From contig JACPGM010000056.1 in assembly GCA_016188985.1 (NCBI GenBank), positions 1 through 33,554 of the forward strand: a stretch of 33,554 bases of DNA, written 5' to 3'. Of the stretch, positions 1 through 10,337 are shown one piece after another. The notes under the pieces are model-generated. The model was given only the letters and a program-made list of their open reading frames with translations. It searched no databases and had not been told where the DNA came from. The translations under genes and the position numbers were made by a program. The DNA comes from Lentisphaerota bacterium (GTDB taxonomy: Bacteria; Verrucomicrobiota; Kiritimatiellia; JAAZAB01). How positions within the stretch are numbered: the stretch's first letter is position 1; every line of letters begins with the position of its first letter.

Positions 1-180
1 CGGCGCCTGGGCGTGATGCCATTGGACGCGGAACGGCCGGCTTGCATTTACGGGCTGACGACCTGGAGCGGCATGCGCATGGAGGCCACGGGCTTTGCCG
101 GCATGACCCTGGCCGAAATGCTCAAGCCCGGCGTCCTGTATTTGACCCAAGGTCATGGACCAAATCACAATACAACCTAA
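1..180 (+). CDS. C-terminal end of an unrecognised protein (5' truncated)
   Basis: An open frame runs from the first base to a TAA ending at 180 and gives 59 residues without a start. Codon usage is GC-rich and coding-like, with G or C at most third positions. The peptide contains GLTTWSGMRMEATGFAGM and ends GHGPNHNTT; I do not recognise a family. It converges on the UroD-family gene on the other strand and the two overlap by 59 nt, which is long for neighbours, so one of the two 3' ends may be degenerate or the shorter frame may be spurious. Confidence 0.5.
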   Translation, partial: RRLGVMPLDAERPACIYGLTTWSGMRMEATGFAGMTLAEMLKPGVLYLTQGHGPNHNTT

Positions 181-1279
181 CTCGCTCAACGGGCGTCTCC
201 GGCGTGACCGGGCTGCCAATGCTCATGATGAAGCGACTGCCGTTGCGCCGGCCGGCGGCAACCTGGCGGCTGATTTCAGAGCGTAATTCCTGCTCCGTTC
301 CATTCTGTAGAACGCCGATGGCGTCCAGGTTGCCGAGCAGGACTGCTCGTCCGTTCACCCGGCGGGCCACGTCCACGATATCAATTGCAAATCCTTTTTT
401 GCTTTCTTCCAGGGCCAGGGCATCCGCGCCCGTAGCCAGAATCGCCTCCCACTTTCCGGCCGGGTTGCCGCAGAAGTAATAGATGCTATGCATGCCCAGC
501 GAGTGAATTTCATGGGTCAGCGCACTTGCCCAAGGCGCGCTGAGCTTGGCAAAGGCCTCCGGGCTAAGCATGTCGGCAAGACATTCCTCGATCCAGATCA
601 ACTCAGTGCCCAGAGCTTTAGCCAGGTGGAGAATGGTAAGTGTGTGCGACAGCCAGCGCCGGCAGGCATATTCCACCAGCTCCGGCCGGTCGGCCGCCAG
701 GATCATCAAGCCCTCAAAGCCCCAGAGATAATAACATTGCCAGAAGGGCGAGCTGACATGATAGAGCGCAGCCTTTGCGCGTCCCATGGTGTTATGCAAT
801 TGCGCGGCCAAGTCGCCGTGGCCCTCCGCGAGGAACTGCCGACAGTCAAACGGCAGCGCTTCCGGGATCAGCCGGTCAATTTCTGCCCGCGTAGCGGGCA
901 GTTGTTCCGCATGGACCGACTGGGATTCGCCCCCCGGCGCCCAGCCGCCGACCTGCGGAGCAGCTAACAGCTTTTCTTCGCCCGTCTTGCGATTGACCAA
1001 ATAAACTTGGCCAGACCGAACCTCTGTCGTCAGCGCCTCACGCTCGGCACGGGAATAAAAAGTCGGCGCCCGGAAAATATCTTGCCCGATCTTGCCGGCG
1101 ATTTCCCGCAGGAGCTGATGACGCGCTTGCAAATCCGGCGTATGCTTAGTCCACCAGGGCTCAGGCGTCAGTTGCGCCCAATGATCGCGGATATAAATAT
1201 CCTCATAGCAGATCATGACGGGGATTTCCGGCGTTCCCGCGGGCGCAAACGCGGCTTGGATTTTTTCTTTTCCGGTCAT
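122..1279 (-). CDS. Uroporphyrinogen decarboxylase (URO-D) family protein, methyltransferase-like
   Basis: The 385-residue product has the URO-D/MtaA/CmuA TIM-barrel organisation: an N-terminal TGKEKIQAAF helix, a central IWIEECLADMLSPEAF segment equivalent to the usual D-D-x-G...SPE region, and a C-terminal GSPVTPETPVERV segment. In corrinoid-dependent methyltransferases of this family a H-x-C-G motif binds zinc; here the equivalent is YFCGN, so the Cys is kept but the His position is Tyr. This suggests altered metal binding or a different reaction. It is not likely to be haem HemE itself, because N-terminal arginine substrate motifs are not evident. The ATG at 1279 is preceded by AGGTG about 11 nt away. 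No corrinoid protein or activator gene lies nearby in the window. Exact substrate unknown. Confidence 0.85.
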   Translation of the reverse strand: MTGKEKIQAAFAPAGTPEIPVMICYEDIYIRDHWAQLTPEPWWTKHTPDLQARHQLLREIAGKIGQDIFRAPTFYSRAEREALTTEVRSGQVYLVNRKTGEEKLLAAPQVGGWAPGGESQSVHAEQLPATRAEIDRLIPEALPFDCRQFLAEGHGDLAAQLHNTMGRAKAALYHVSSPFWQCYYLWGFEGLMILAADRPELVEYACRRWLSHTLTILHLAKALGTELIWIEECLADMLSPEAFAKLSAPWASALTHEIHSLGMHSIYYFCGNPAGKWEAILATGADALALEESKKGFAIDIVDVARRVNGRAVLLGNLDAIGVLQNGTEQELRSEISRQVAAGRRNGSRFIMSIGSPVTPETPVERVRLYCDLVHDLGSNTGRRA

Positions 1280-1383
1280 ATGATTTGGTTCACCTGAAAA
1301 GTATCGTTTTCCAAAAAAAGCAATTTACCATAAACACATTTAAAGATATACAATATCAACCATTCAAATGTAACCTCATATAA

Positions 1384-1450
1384 GGTGGTAAATAGTAGGG
1401 CGGTTTCGCCGAAACCGCCGCGGCGCGCTCGGCGAGTGCGCCCTACCACC
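1384..1450. repeat. Composite hairpin repeat upstream of the giant exported protein
   Basis: Outer arms GTAGGGCG (1395-1402) and CGCCCTAC (1439-1446) enclose a perfect hairpin GGCGGTTTC/GAAACCGCC (1399-1419) and a second smaller GC-rich hairpin at about 1425-1439. The overall shape resembles a REP/BIME unit. The open frame of the downstream gene extends through it from a GTG at 1385, but the palindromic structure argues that this part is not coding. Confidence 0.6.
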
Positions 1451-1489
1451 CAGGAAACTGAGATATTACATTCAAATAGTCAGGGCCAT

Positions 1490-4400
1490 ATGGGAATCTT
1501 CCATGATACAGTGCCGGGCAAGCCGCTCATCGGTTGCTCGGTGACGGGCCGGTTGCTCCCGCGGATTCTCCGCCGACAGGGGCTGGCCGCTTGGCTGGGG
1601 ATGCTGGTTTTAACCGCGATTCTGCTGCAACCGCCGCGGGCCCCGGCCTTAACCGCCCCTTCCACGATATCCAACGATACCACCTGGACGGTAGCCGACA
1701 GTCCCGTAAGTATCACCAATTCCTGCACGGTCCTCTCCAATGCCACGCTCACGATTGAGCCGGGGGTCACGGTCAAGGTCAACGGCTCACTCAGCGTCAA
1801 CGGCCAACTCCAGGCCGTGGGCCTGGCGACCAACCGCATTATTTTCGATGAGCTTAATCCCGGCAGCAAATGGGGTGCGCTTAATTTCAACATAGGATCG
1901 GGCAACATTGCCAAGACCAATCAACTCCTCTTTACCACTTTCACCAACCTGGGGTCCTATATCTACATCTCCCAGCAGACCGTTATCTTTTCCAACTGCC
2001 ATGTTCACATTAACGGGAACTTGTGGAATTACGGCTTGGCCGCTTACGTGAACACCTCCGTCAGTTACCTGGTCGGAACCCGCCTACTGATGGTGAGCAA
2101 TGCGTTCGAGATCACTTCTACCGGGGATTACGCCGCTAATCCTTTCCGCTTTGTGATTATGGACGGCTTTCCCTCGGAATTCAGGGGAAACACCTTTACG
2201 TTCACGGTAACCGGAAGGTACTACGAAGTGTCGGGATTTTACCTGTATGTCAGCAATACGCGGGATTTCCTGGGTCATTTTGTTGACAACGTCATCACCG
2301 TGAACACGATTACCAACGGCGCTCTGCTGGATACCTATGGACTACGCTGTACCAGTGATGTAGACGGCCTGGTCAGCAACAACACGATCACGGTTTCCGG
2401 CCCGCGAAGTGTCTGGGGCATCTGGAAATATGGCCATTTGCCGGTTGTCAATAACACGCTCCAGGTTGCCTCCACCGTGACCGCCGGCGGTTACGGCGAT
2501 ATCAGCGGCGTGCAATTTGATTCGACTGACGCCGGCACCAATGACCTGATCGTCAACAATCGAATCTATGTGTCCACCGCCGAAAACAATCGGGTCCTTT
2601 ATGGCATTCAATGTGAAGACGGTTTGACCCGTGGCAATCTGATCGTTCTGCAAAACCAAGGCACCAATGGTTCGGCCCACGGAATCTACCAGGTATATTA
2701 TCCCGCTTATCTCGAAGGAAATTCCATATCCGTCTCAGCCACGCCCGGCGTTTGGATCAGGGGAATCAACCTGTCCACTCATTACAATACCTCCAGCGTG
2801 ATCATGGTCTACAACAACCTGATCGTGGGCACCAACATCAACCAGGCCAGCGGGCTTTACAAGGACGCCTCTTGCGCCGCCAGTGTGGTCAATGGCTATA
2901 ACCTCGTCTACAATTTCCAGACCAACTTTGTGGGCCTGGCCAGCGGTCCGGGCGACTTGACGAATAATCCCCTTCTGACCGATACGAACCTGCATATCTC
3001 GGCGACTTCTCCGGCCCGGGATGCCGGCACTAACCGGCCCTGGACCTTCAGCGCCACCGACCTGGACGGTCGGCCGCGGATTCATAATGACACCGTGGAT
3101 ATTGGCGCTTACGAGTTCACCACCAATACAATCAGCGTAACGATGAGCAGCAGCGTAGGTGACCCTACCCGGACATCTTCCATTCCGGTTACCGTGCTGT
3201 TCGGCGAGGACGTCAGCGGCTTTACCAACACGGATATCACGCCGGGGAATGCAACCCTGGCCGATTTCAGCATGGTCGGCGCTTCAAATTATACCTTCAA
3301 TTTGATTCCGACCAACCAGGGCTTAGTCACCGCCGATATTCCCGCCGGCGCGGCCCAGGGAGTTGTCAGCAGCAATTCGAATGCCGCGGCCAGCCAGTTC
3401 CGCCGGGTCTACGATTCCATAGGACCCACCGGCGCAATCACCGCGGCGAGCGCTTCGCCCACAAATGCGGCGACGATTATATTTACCATTGGTTTTAATG
3501 AGCTGATCACCGGTTTAAGCAGCAATGATCTTACCCGGCTTTCCAGCGGTAGCGCAACGAGCGCGCCGCCGGCCTTGACGGGAAGCGCTTCCAATTACAC
3601 CGTAACGCTCAATAATGTCGCCGAAAACGGCTGGCTGGGCATCGCCCTTAATTCGAATCAATGCGCGGACTTGGCGGGCAATTCGAACGCGGCCTTGAGC
3701 GCAGTCAGTAACCTCATTGACACTACCCGCCCCACCTGCACGATTGCGCGCACGGGGGAATCGCCCACTAATGCGGCCAGCATCGGCTTTGCCATCACGT
3801 TCAATGAAAATGTCAACGGCTTTACCGCCAGTGGTCTAACCCTCAGCGCCACTGGTTCCGCCACCGGAACATTAACCAACTTCGGCGGCTCCGGAACCAA
3901 TTATGCGGTCACGGTTGCCGGCCTCGCTGGCGAAGGCGCCATTGGTATCGAGGTAGCCTCCAGCAATGCCTGGGACCTGGCCGGCAATGGCAATCAAGCC
4001 GGCGCGCGCGTGGATTATCAGATTGATCGCCTGGGACCGTTGCTGACGATTTCAGAGCCGTCCGCCTCACTAACCCGCTCCGGCCCGGTTGAATTCACCG
4101 TCACCTATCAGGACGCTGCTACGATCGCCTTGGCCGCCAGTAACATTTCTTTGGAGGCGACGGGAACTGCCACCGGACTTGCCCATGTATCCGGGAGCGG
4201 AACTGCGGCGCGAACGGTAACGCTCACCAGCATAACCGGCGATGGGACTCTGGGCATTTCCTTGTCCGCCGCTACCGCTTGGGACGTTCTTGGTAATCCC
4301 GCCCTGGCCGCCACCAGTACGCCTTGCGTGGTTGATAATACGGCGCCCACCGCAACTATTTCGAGCACCGTCGGCACAACCACCGCCCTGACGCCTATCC

Positions 4401-5635
4401 CGCTGACGATAACATTCAGCGAGGCCGTAACTGGCTTTGCTCGCGAAGACGCAGCCGCCGGCAATGCCACGTTCAGCAGTTTCAGCGCCGTAAGCGCTTC
4501 GCTTTATTCGCTGGAGCTGATCCCGCTCAGCCTGGGCTCGCTAACGGTGAGCCTGCCGGCCAATGCAGCCGCTGATGCCGCTGGTAATGGCAATATGGCC
4601 ACTGGGCCTTGGATCGCGGTTTATACTTTATCCCCGCCCGGCGCCGTTTCCGCCAGCGACGGCAAATACAATGACCGGGTGTGTGTTACCTGGTCGGCGG
4701 CCACGGGTGCGACGCAATATGAAGTCTGGCGAAATCAGGAGGCCGATTCCAGCAAGGCCAGCCGTCTCGGCAGCGCGACCGGAGTGCTGTTTGACGATTT
4801 AGCGGCGGAGGCCGACACCATTTACTATTACTGGGTCAAAGCCGCAAACACCATTGGCGCCAGCCAGTTTGGCGGAAGTGATACCGGCTGGCAACTGCCC
4901 GCCGCCTCATCTTATCCGGGTGGCGCCGACTTTGATGGCGATGGCAAGGCCGATCCTTTTAAATATTATCTTGCTTCCGACGAGTGGCGCATCCTGCTCT
5001 CGGCTGACGCTTATGCCCTTTTTGCATCCTCGCTGGGTGGTTTGGGCGGCATCGGCTATAAACCGGCGCCGGCCGACTTTGATAGCGATGGAAAGGCCGA
5101 CCCCGCAACCTACCAGATCGCCACCGGCCAGTGGCGAATCCTGCAATCGGCCGAAAGCTATGCCCTGTTCGATTCCTTATTGAACGGCTTTGGCAGCGTT
5201 GGTTACTGGCCGGCGCCGGCTGACTTCGATGGCGATGGCAAAGCCGACCCTGCCATCTACCAGATCGCCACCGGCCAATGGCAAATCCTGTTATCGGCTG
5301 CGAATTATGAGCTGCTCGCGGCCTCTGGGGAAGATCTGGGTGGAGCAGGTTATGAACCGGCGCCGGCAGATTTCGACGGCGATGGATTGGCTGATCCCGC
5401 CGTCTATCAGGTCGCCACCGGCCAATGGCGAATCCTGCTTTCGACGCTGAACTATGCTCCCTTTGTCTCCGCTGCGGCCGAGTCGGACACTAACGACTGT
5501 CATGCCGTGCCGGCCGATTACGATGGCGATGCCTTTGCCGACCCGGCCATCTATCAGGAATCAACCGGCTGGTGGTGGATTCTGCTCTCCGGCGACAATT
5601 ACACTCTGCACGTTTTCAGCCCGGACGCTCTATAG
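1490..5635 (+). CDS. Giant exported protein: beta-helix-like N-terminus, choice-of-anchor Q-like segment, five Ig-like domains, FN3-like domain, five FG-GAP-like repeats
   Basis: About 1381 residues from the ATG at 1490; the frame is open from a GTG at 1385, but that stretch is a hairpin repeat. A basic segment and hydrophobic LAAWLGMLVLTAILLQPP followed by APA look like a signal peptide. Next is an Asn/Thr/Val-rich region of about 400 residues suggestive of a right-handed parallel beta-helix. Then comes ATSPARDAGT...LDGRPR...DIGAYEF, typical of choice-of-anchor Q proteins. Five Ig-like units of 90-105 residues follow (the recurrent wording is SPTNAA..I.F.ITF.E.V.GF), then an FN3-like unit (YEVWRNQ...YYYWVKA). 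Last are five FG-GAP/VCBS-like units with DFDGDGKADPAIYQ and GQWRILLS. No C-terminal sorting motif is obvious. Probable role: surface adhesion or carbohydrate interaction (inference). It stands alone as a transcription unit. Confidence 0.85.
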   Translation: MGIFHDTVPGKPLIGCSVTGRLLPRILRRQGLAAWLGMLVLTAILLQPPRAPALTAPSTISNDTTWTVADSPVSITNSCTVLSNATLTIEPGVTVKVNGSLSVNGQLQAVGLATNRIIFDELNPGSKWGALNFNIGSGNIAKTNQLLFTTFTNLGSYIYISQQTVIFSNCHVHINGNLWNYGLAAYVNTSVSYLVGTRLLMVSNAFEITSTGDYAANPFRFVIMDGFPSEFRGNTFTFTVTGRYYEVSGFYLYVSNTRDFLGHFVDNVITVNTITNGALLDTYGLRCTSDVDGLVSNNTITVSGPRSVWGIWKYGHLPVVNNTLQVASTVTAGGYGDISGVQFDSTDAGTNDLIVNNRIYVSTAENNRVLYGIQCEDGLTRGNLIVLQNQGTNGSAHGIYQVYYPAYLEGNSISVSATPGVWIRGINLSTHYNTSSVIMVYNNLIVGTNINQASGLYKDASCAASVVNGYNLVYNFQTNFVGLASGPGDLTNNPLLTDTNLHISATSPARDAGTNRPWTFSATDLDGRPRIHNDTVDIGAYEFTTNTISVTMSSSVGDPTRTSSIPVTVLFGEDVSGFTNTDITPGNATLADFSMVGASNYTFNLIPTNQGLVTADIPAGAAQGVVSSNSNAAASQFRRVYDSIGPTGAITAASASPTNAATIIFTIGFNELITGLSSNDLTRLSSGSATSAPPALTGSASNYTVTLNNVAENGWLGIALNSNQCADLAGNSNAALSAVSNLIDTTRPTCTIARTGESPTNAASIGFAITFNENVNGFTASGLTLSATGSATGTLTNFGGSGTNYAVTVAGLAGEGAIGIEVASSNAWDLAGNGNQAGARVDYQIDRLGPLLTISEPSASLTRSGPVEFTVTYQDAATIALAASNISLEATGTATGLAHVSGSGTAARTVTLTSITGDGTLGISLSAATAWDVLGNPALAATSTPCVVDNTAPTATISSTVGTTTALTPIPLTITFSEAVTGFAREDAAAGNATFSSFSAVSASLYSLELIPLSLGSLTVSLPANAAADAAGNGNMATGPWIAVYTLSPPGAVSASDGKYNDRVCVTWSAATGATQYEVWRNQEADSSKASRLGSATGVLFDDLAAEADTIYYYWVKAANTIGASQFGGSDTGWQLPAASSYPGGADFDGDGKADPFKYYLASDEWRILLSADAYALFASSLGGLGGIGYKPAPADFDSDGKADPATYQIATGQWRILQSAESYALFDSLLNGFGSVGYWPAPADFDGDGKADPAIYQIATGQWQILLSAANYELLAASGEDLGGAGYEPAPADFDGDGLADPAVYQVATGQWRILLSTLNYAPFVSAAAESDTNDCHAVPADYDGDAFADPAIYQESTGWWWILLSGDNYTLHVFSPDAL
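4915..5620 (+). repeat. Five in-gene FG-GAP-like repeats of about 150 bp
   Basis: Inside the giant exported gene the segment encoding xPAPADFDGDGKADPAxYQxATGQWxILLS recurs five times, beginning near 4918, 5068, 5215, 5362 and 5509. The middle copies are also alike at DNA level (for example CCGGCGCCGGC followed by a GACTTTGAT/GACTTCGAT core). Near-identical tandem copies can expand or contract by recombination. The Asp-rich DxDxDGxxD loops are expected calcium-binding loops of the FG-GAP type. Confidence 0.8.
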
Positions 5636-5642
5636 AAACTTG

Positions 5643-5680
5643 CCCGTAAAGATACACGTTTTTGCATGTATGTTTCGGGA
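5643..5680 (-). repeat. ATACACG-hairpin repeat, copy 1
   Basis: Read on the minus strand this is CCCGAAACATACATGC then AAAAACGTGTATCTTTACGG. It is a variant of a short hairpin module (ATACACG, A-rich loop, CGTGTAT, then TTTACGGGAAAGG) that recurs at 8914 and 17209. This copy has one mismatch in the stem (CATGC for CACGC). It lies 8 nt downstream of the exported-protein stop codon and could act as a terminator, although no clear U-tract follows on the plus strand. Confidence 0.6.
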
Positions 5681-5698
5681 AATTGTTCTTTCGTAGCT

Positions 5699-5822
5699 GC
5701 GCCCGCCCGCCTACCTGCCCACATCGCTGCGCGAAGTGCTGCGGGCGGGCAACGCTGTGCGTAGCACTGCCTGCCCGCAGTGGCTGCGCCACAGGCGCTG
5801 CAGGCAGGCGGGCAGGTAAGGG
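5699..5822. repeat. GC-rich compound inverted repeat (GCCTGCCCGC family), copy 1
   Basis: The 287-bp gap between the exported protein and clpB is largely filled by nested inverted repeats of GCCCGC/GCGGGC and GCCTGC/GCAGGC words. Examples are TACCTGCCC near 5712 against GGGCAGGTA near 5810, and GCAGTGGCTGCGCCAC near 5778. The last module recurs in the opposite orientation near 16671, so this is a dispersed family. No gene is seen here. Confidence 0.6.
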
Positions 5823-5922
5823 CGTGGATTCTTCTGGAAGCCACGGCGTCACCGCCGCGGCTACAAGAGTCCGCAGAAGCGCACCGTAGCTATCGTCGCG
5901 CAGAAGCGGCGCTATGCCTTAT

Positions 5923-8568
<2,646 letters not shown>

Positions 8569-8587
8569 GAAACATTCTCTCAATTAA

Positions 8588-8846
8588 GGTCCAACGCGGG
8601 CTTTGCCCGCAACCCAAACAAGACAAGCCTCACCACGGAGACCCATGCTTCACCAAAGCGCTTCGCAGGGCAAGCACGGAGGCACTGAGGAAGAGGTTCT
8701 CCGCACGTGTTCTCTTCCGACCAACCGTTGCGCGCATTTGCGCAGGACGCTGCGCCCTACGCCAAATGCGCGCAACACTCTTGTAGGGAGCGGGAAGAGA
8801 TTAATGAGACGGAGTCGTTCTCCGTGTCTCCATGTCTCCGTGGTGA
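8588..8846. repeat. Long compound inverted-repeat element (CACGGAG family), copy 1, upstream of clpB
   Basis: The element runs from CCAACGCGGGC...GCCCGCAACCC at 8591-8615 through CACCACGGAGA (8631), CACGGAGGCACTGAGG (8674), a central stem GTTGCGCGCATTTGCG/AAATGCGCGCAAC (about 8727-8776), to CTCCGTGTCTCC...GTGGT (about 8820-8843). It aligns along its whole length with 23342-23560. Relative to that copy it has roughly 33 extra bases after CACCACGGAGA (8642-8674). The rest of the 487-bp gap 8569-9055 holds two more repeats and no gene. Confidence 0.85.
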
Positions 8847-8865
8847 ATCCCATATTGCTTTTCAT

Positions 8866-8894
8866 GCCAGAGGCAGATCCGCCTCTGGCGGAAA
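8866..8894. repeat. GCCTGAGGC/CGCCTCTGGCGG short palindrome, copy 1
   Basis: GCCAGAGGCAGATCCGCCTC continuing TGGCGGAAA is an imperfect hairpin (GCCAGAGGC with GCCTCTGGC). Copies of this 30-bp module, with shared flanks TTTTCATGCC before and GGAAACAA after, recur at 32926, and related forms occur at 11751, 26477 and 26582. Confidence 0.7.
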
Positions 8895-8913
8895 CAACAT
8901 CTTCTTTGTTATT

Positions 8914-8947
8914 ATACACGCAAAAACGTGTATCTTTACGAGAAAGG
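8914..8947 (+). repeat. ATACACG-hairpin repeat, copy 2
   Basis: ATACACG, loop CAAAAA, CGTGTAT form a perfect 7-bp stem followed by CTTTACGAGAAAGG. The tail is conserved in the copy at 17209, so the unit is longer than the hairpin itself. It lies about 110 nt downstream of the hsp20 stop codon, reading away from it, and directly after another palindrome. Confidence 0.7.
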
Positions 8948-9055
8948 TGCTAAACAAGGACATTGTATTTGATAAGGGCAAAAAACGCAAAGAACTAAAG
9001 TCGAACCCGACGGCTCCTGCTTTAGTCCTTTGCCCTTAGTGCTACCGAACAACGC

Positions 9056-9469
9056 TTATTCTTGCTTTACGGCTATTTTTTTGCGCTCCTCCTGCTCGTC
9101 CGGCCGCTTAGGCAACGTCACGGTCAGCACTCCTTTCCTGAACACCGCTTCGGCCTTATCCAGATCTATTCCTTCGGGCAAGGCAATATCACGATGAAAG
9201 GCCCCGGCGGACCGTTCCAGGTAGTAATAACCTTTGCCTTCCGCCGAGACTTTTACTTCCTTGCTATCCTCGGTCACGTTTACCTTGGGCATGAATGCGC
9301 CCGGGATCGCGCGACTTACCGGCGCCAAAGAGAACCCAGGGAAAAAGTCGCCAAAGACACGACTAATATCCCGCTGAAGGTCTAAAACTGGATGCCTTCC
9401 AAAAACACCCCAACTGGGCAACTTGCTTTCACTTTCCTTTCTAACCGGAACTTTTTTAATGATGTTCAT
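9056..9469 (-). CDS. Hsp20/alpha-crystallin family small heat-shock protein with an internal in-frame deletion
   Basis: The 137-residue product has the Hsp20 flank PKVNVTEDSKEVKVSAE, then jumps directly to GKGYYYLERSAGAFHRDIALPEG and KAEAVFRKGVLTVTLPK, with a basic C-terminal tail. In ordinary class proteins about 25-30 residues (the next core strand and the linker before the YYxxER loop, usually containing LPG...DIEV...VLTIKGEKK) lie between SAE and KGYY. They are missing at residues 77-78, yet the frame is kept. The product may not form a normal beta-sandwich or dimer. The ATG at 9469 is chosen because GGAGGG lies 5-6 nt upstream; the frame is open 11 codons further. It sits upstream of clpB on the same strand. 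A sigma-54-like site lies upstream. Confidence 0.9.
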   Translation of the reverse strand: MNIIKKVPVRKESESKLPSWGVFGRHPVLDLQRDISRVFGDFFPGFSLAPVSRAIPGAFMPKVNVTEDSKEVKVSAEGKGYYYLERSAGAFHRDIALPEGIDLDKAEAVFRKGVLTVTLPKRPDEQEERKKIAVKQE

Positions 9470-9512
9470 GGCACCCTCCTTCCTTAATTGGCTCTTACTC
9501 AACTATAAAATG

Positions 9513-9529
9513 AGCATCTTTCATACCAA
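9513..9529 (-). promoter_or_regulatory. Candidate sigma-54 (-24/-12) promoter of the hsp20 gene
   Basis: On the minus strand TTGGTATGAAAGATGCT matches TTGGCACGNNNNTTGCW with the invariant GG and GC and their 10-nt spacing. Predicted transcription would begin near 9501, about 30 nt before the start codon and upstream of the strong ribosome site. A single match of this quality can arise by chance in AT-rich DNA, and no rpoN or enhancer-binding protein is in the window. Confidence 0.4.
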
Positions 9530-9724
9530 CCCTATGATCAGGAATTAGACCATTCTTTATCTTTTTGAAATTAAATGCCTTACACATATTTCTTACGGAA
9601 CCACGTTGTGGGATATAGCGCCAGCTTGTCCCTGCAATGGCACGTAATTTTGCGGCCAAGGAGTCATAATGGCGCTTTTAAAAAGACGCTAAATTGCCTA
9701 AGCGGGCGTATGTCTGCCATATTT

Positions 9725-10114
9725 TTAACCCTCGCTTACATCCGCGACGTAAATGGCGACATACCAAACGGTTTTCAGCCCAAGCACCAGCATGAAGATC
9801 AGAAACGCAATGGCCATTGACTGTCCGCCCAAATCCGGCGCAGCGCTGACGTAGCCGAAATGGAGCAGGAACAAAGCGAATAACAGATTGAGGCATCCTT
9901 CGTAGCAGCCGTGGGCCAGATTGCCCGGCAGGGAGATGACGTTCATAATGAGCCAAGTCACGAAATCGGCCAAGACCCCGCCTATCACCATCGCATCTAC
10001 AACGCTTTTAGCTTCGGCATCACTGATAGCTAAAAAAGCGCCCAGGCCCCCATAAATCGAAGTGCGGATGACCGATACGAGCGTGCGCGGCGCAAGACTA
10101 ATTGGTAAATTCAT
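9725..10114 (-). CDS. Small multi-pass membrane protein, unrecognised
   Basis: The 129-residue product contains three to four hydrophobic stretches: TSIYGGLGAFLAI, VVDAMVIGGVLADFVTWLIM, LLFALFLLHFGYV and MAIAFLIFMLVLGLKTVWYVAIYV. I do not recognise a family. Codon use is like the neighbours. It lies between the PHP-domain gene and hsp20 on the same strand but is separated from both by more than 200 bp, so it is probably transcribed alone. The 9530-9724 gap upstream of the hsp20 promoter holds nothing I can assign. Confidence 0.7.
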   Translation of the reverse strand: MNLPISLAPRTLVSVIRTSIYGGLGAFLAISDAEAKSVVDAMVIGGVLADFVTWLIMNVISLPGNLAHGCYEGCLNLLFALFLLHFGYVSAAPDLGGQSMAIAFLIFMLVLGLKTVWYVAIYVADVSEG

Positions 10115-10131
10115 GATGGTTTTGGGCTAAA

Positions 10132-10290
10132 GCGGGCTATACCCACAACCCGAAAATCAACCACGCGCGGCGCGTGGCAAGCCACAGACTCGTCCCGCGC
10201 TTCGCGGGATGGACACTGATGAACACAGATAAATAGGGATCATCCCTGCCAGTATCCGTGTCTATCCGTGTTTATCTGTGGTTCAGATTC
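10132..10290. repeat. Compound inverted-repeat element (ACACGGATAG family), copy 1
   Basis: It begins with GCGGGCTATACCCACAACCC (10132), then AAAATCAACCACG, a hairpin GTCCCGCG..CGCGGGAT (about 10191-10210), and a left arm of repeated ACACTGAT/ACACAGAT words. A right arm, ATCCGTGTCTATCCGTGTTT then ATCTGTGGTT, ends near 10286. The unit ACACNGATNN recurs every 10-11 bp. The same module order occurs at 30215-30384. Confidence 0.75.
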
Positions 10291-10337
10291 TTGTTTTTGA
10301 TCGTGGTTTCTCATGTATCAGGTACTAATCAATCGGC

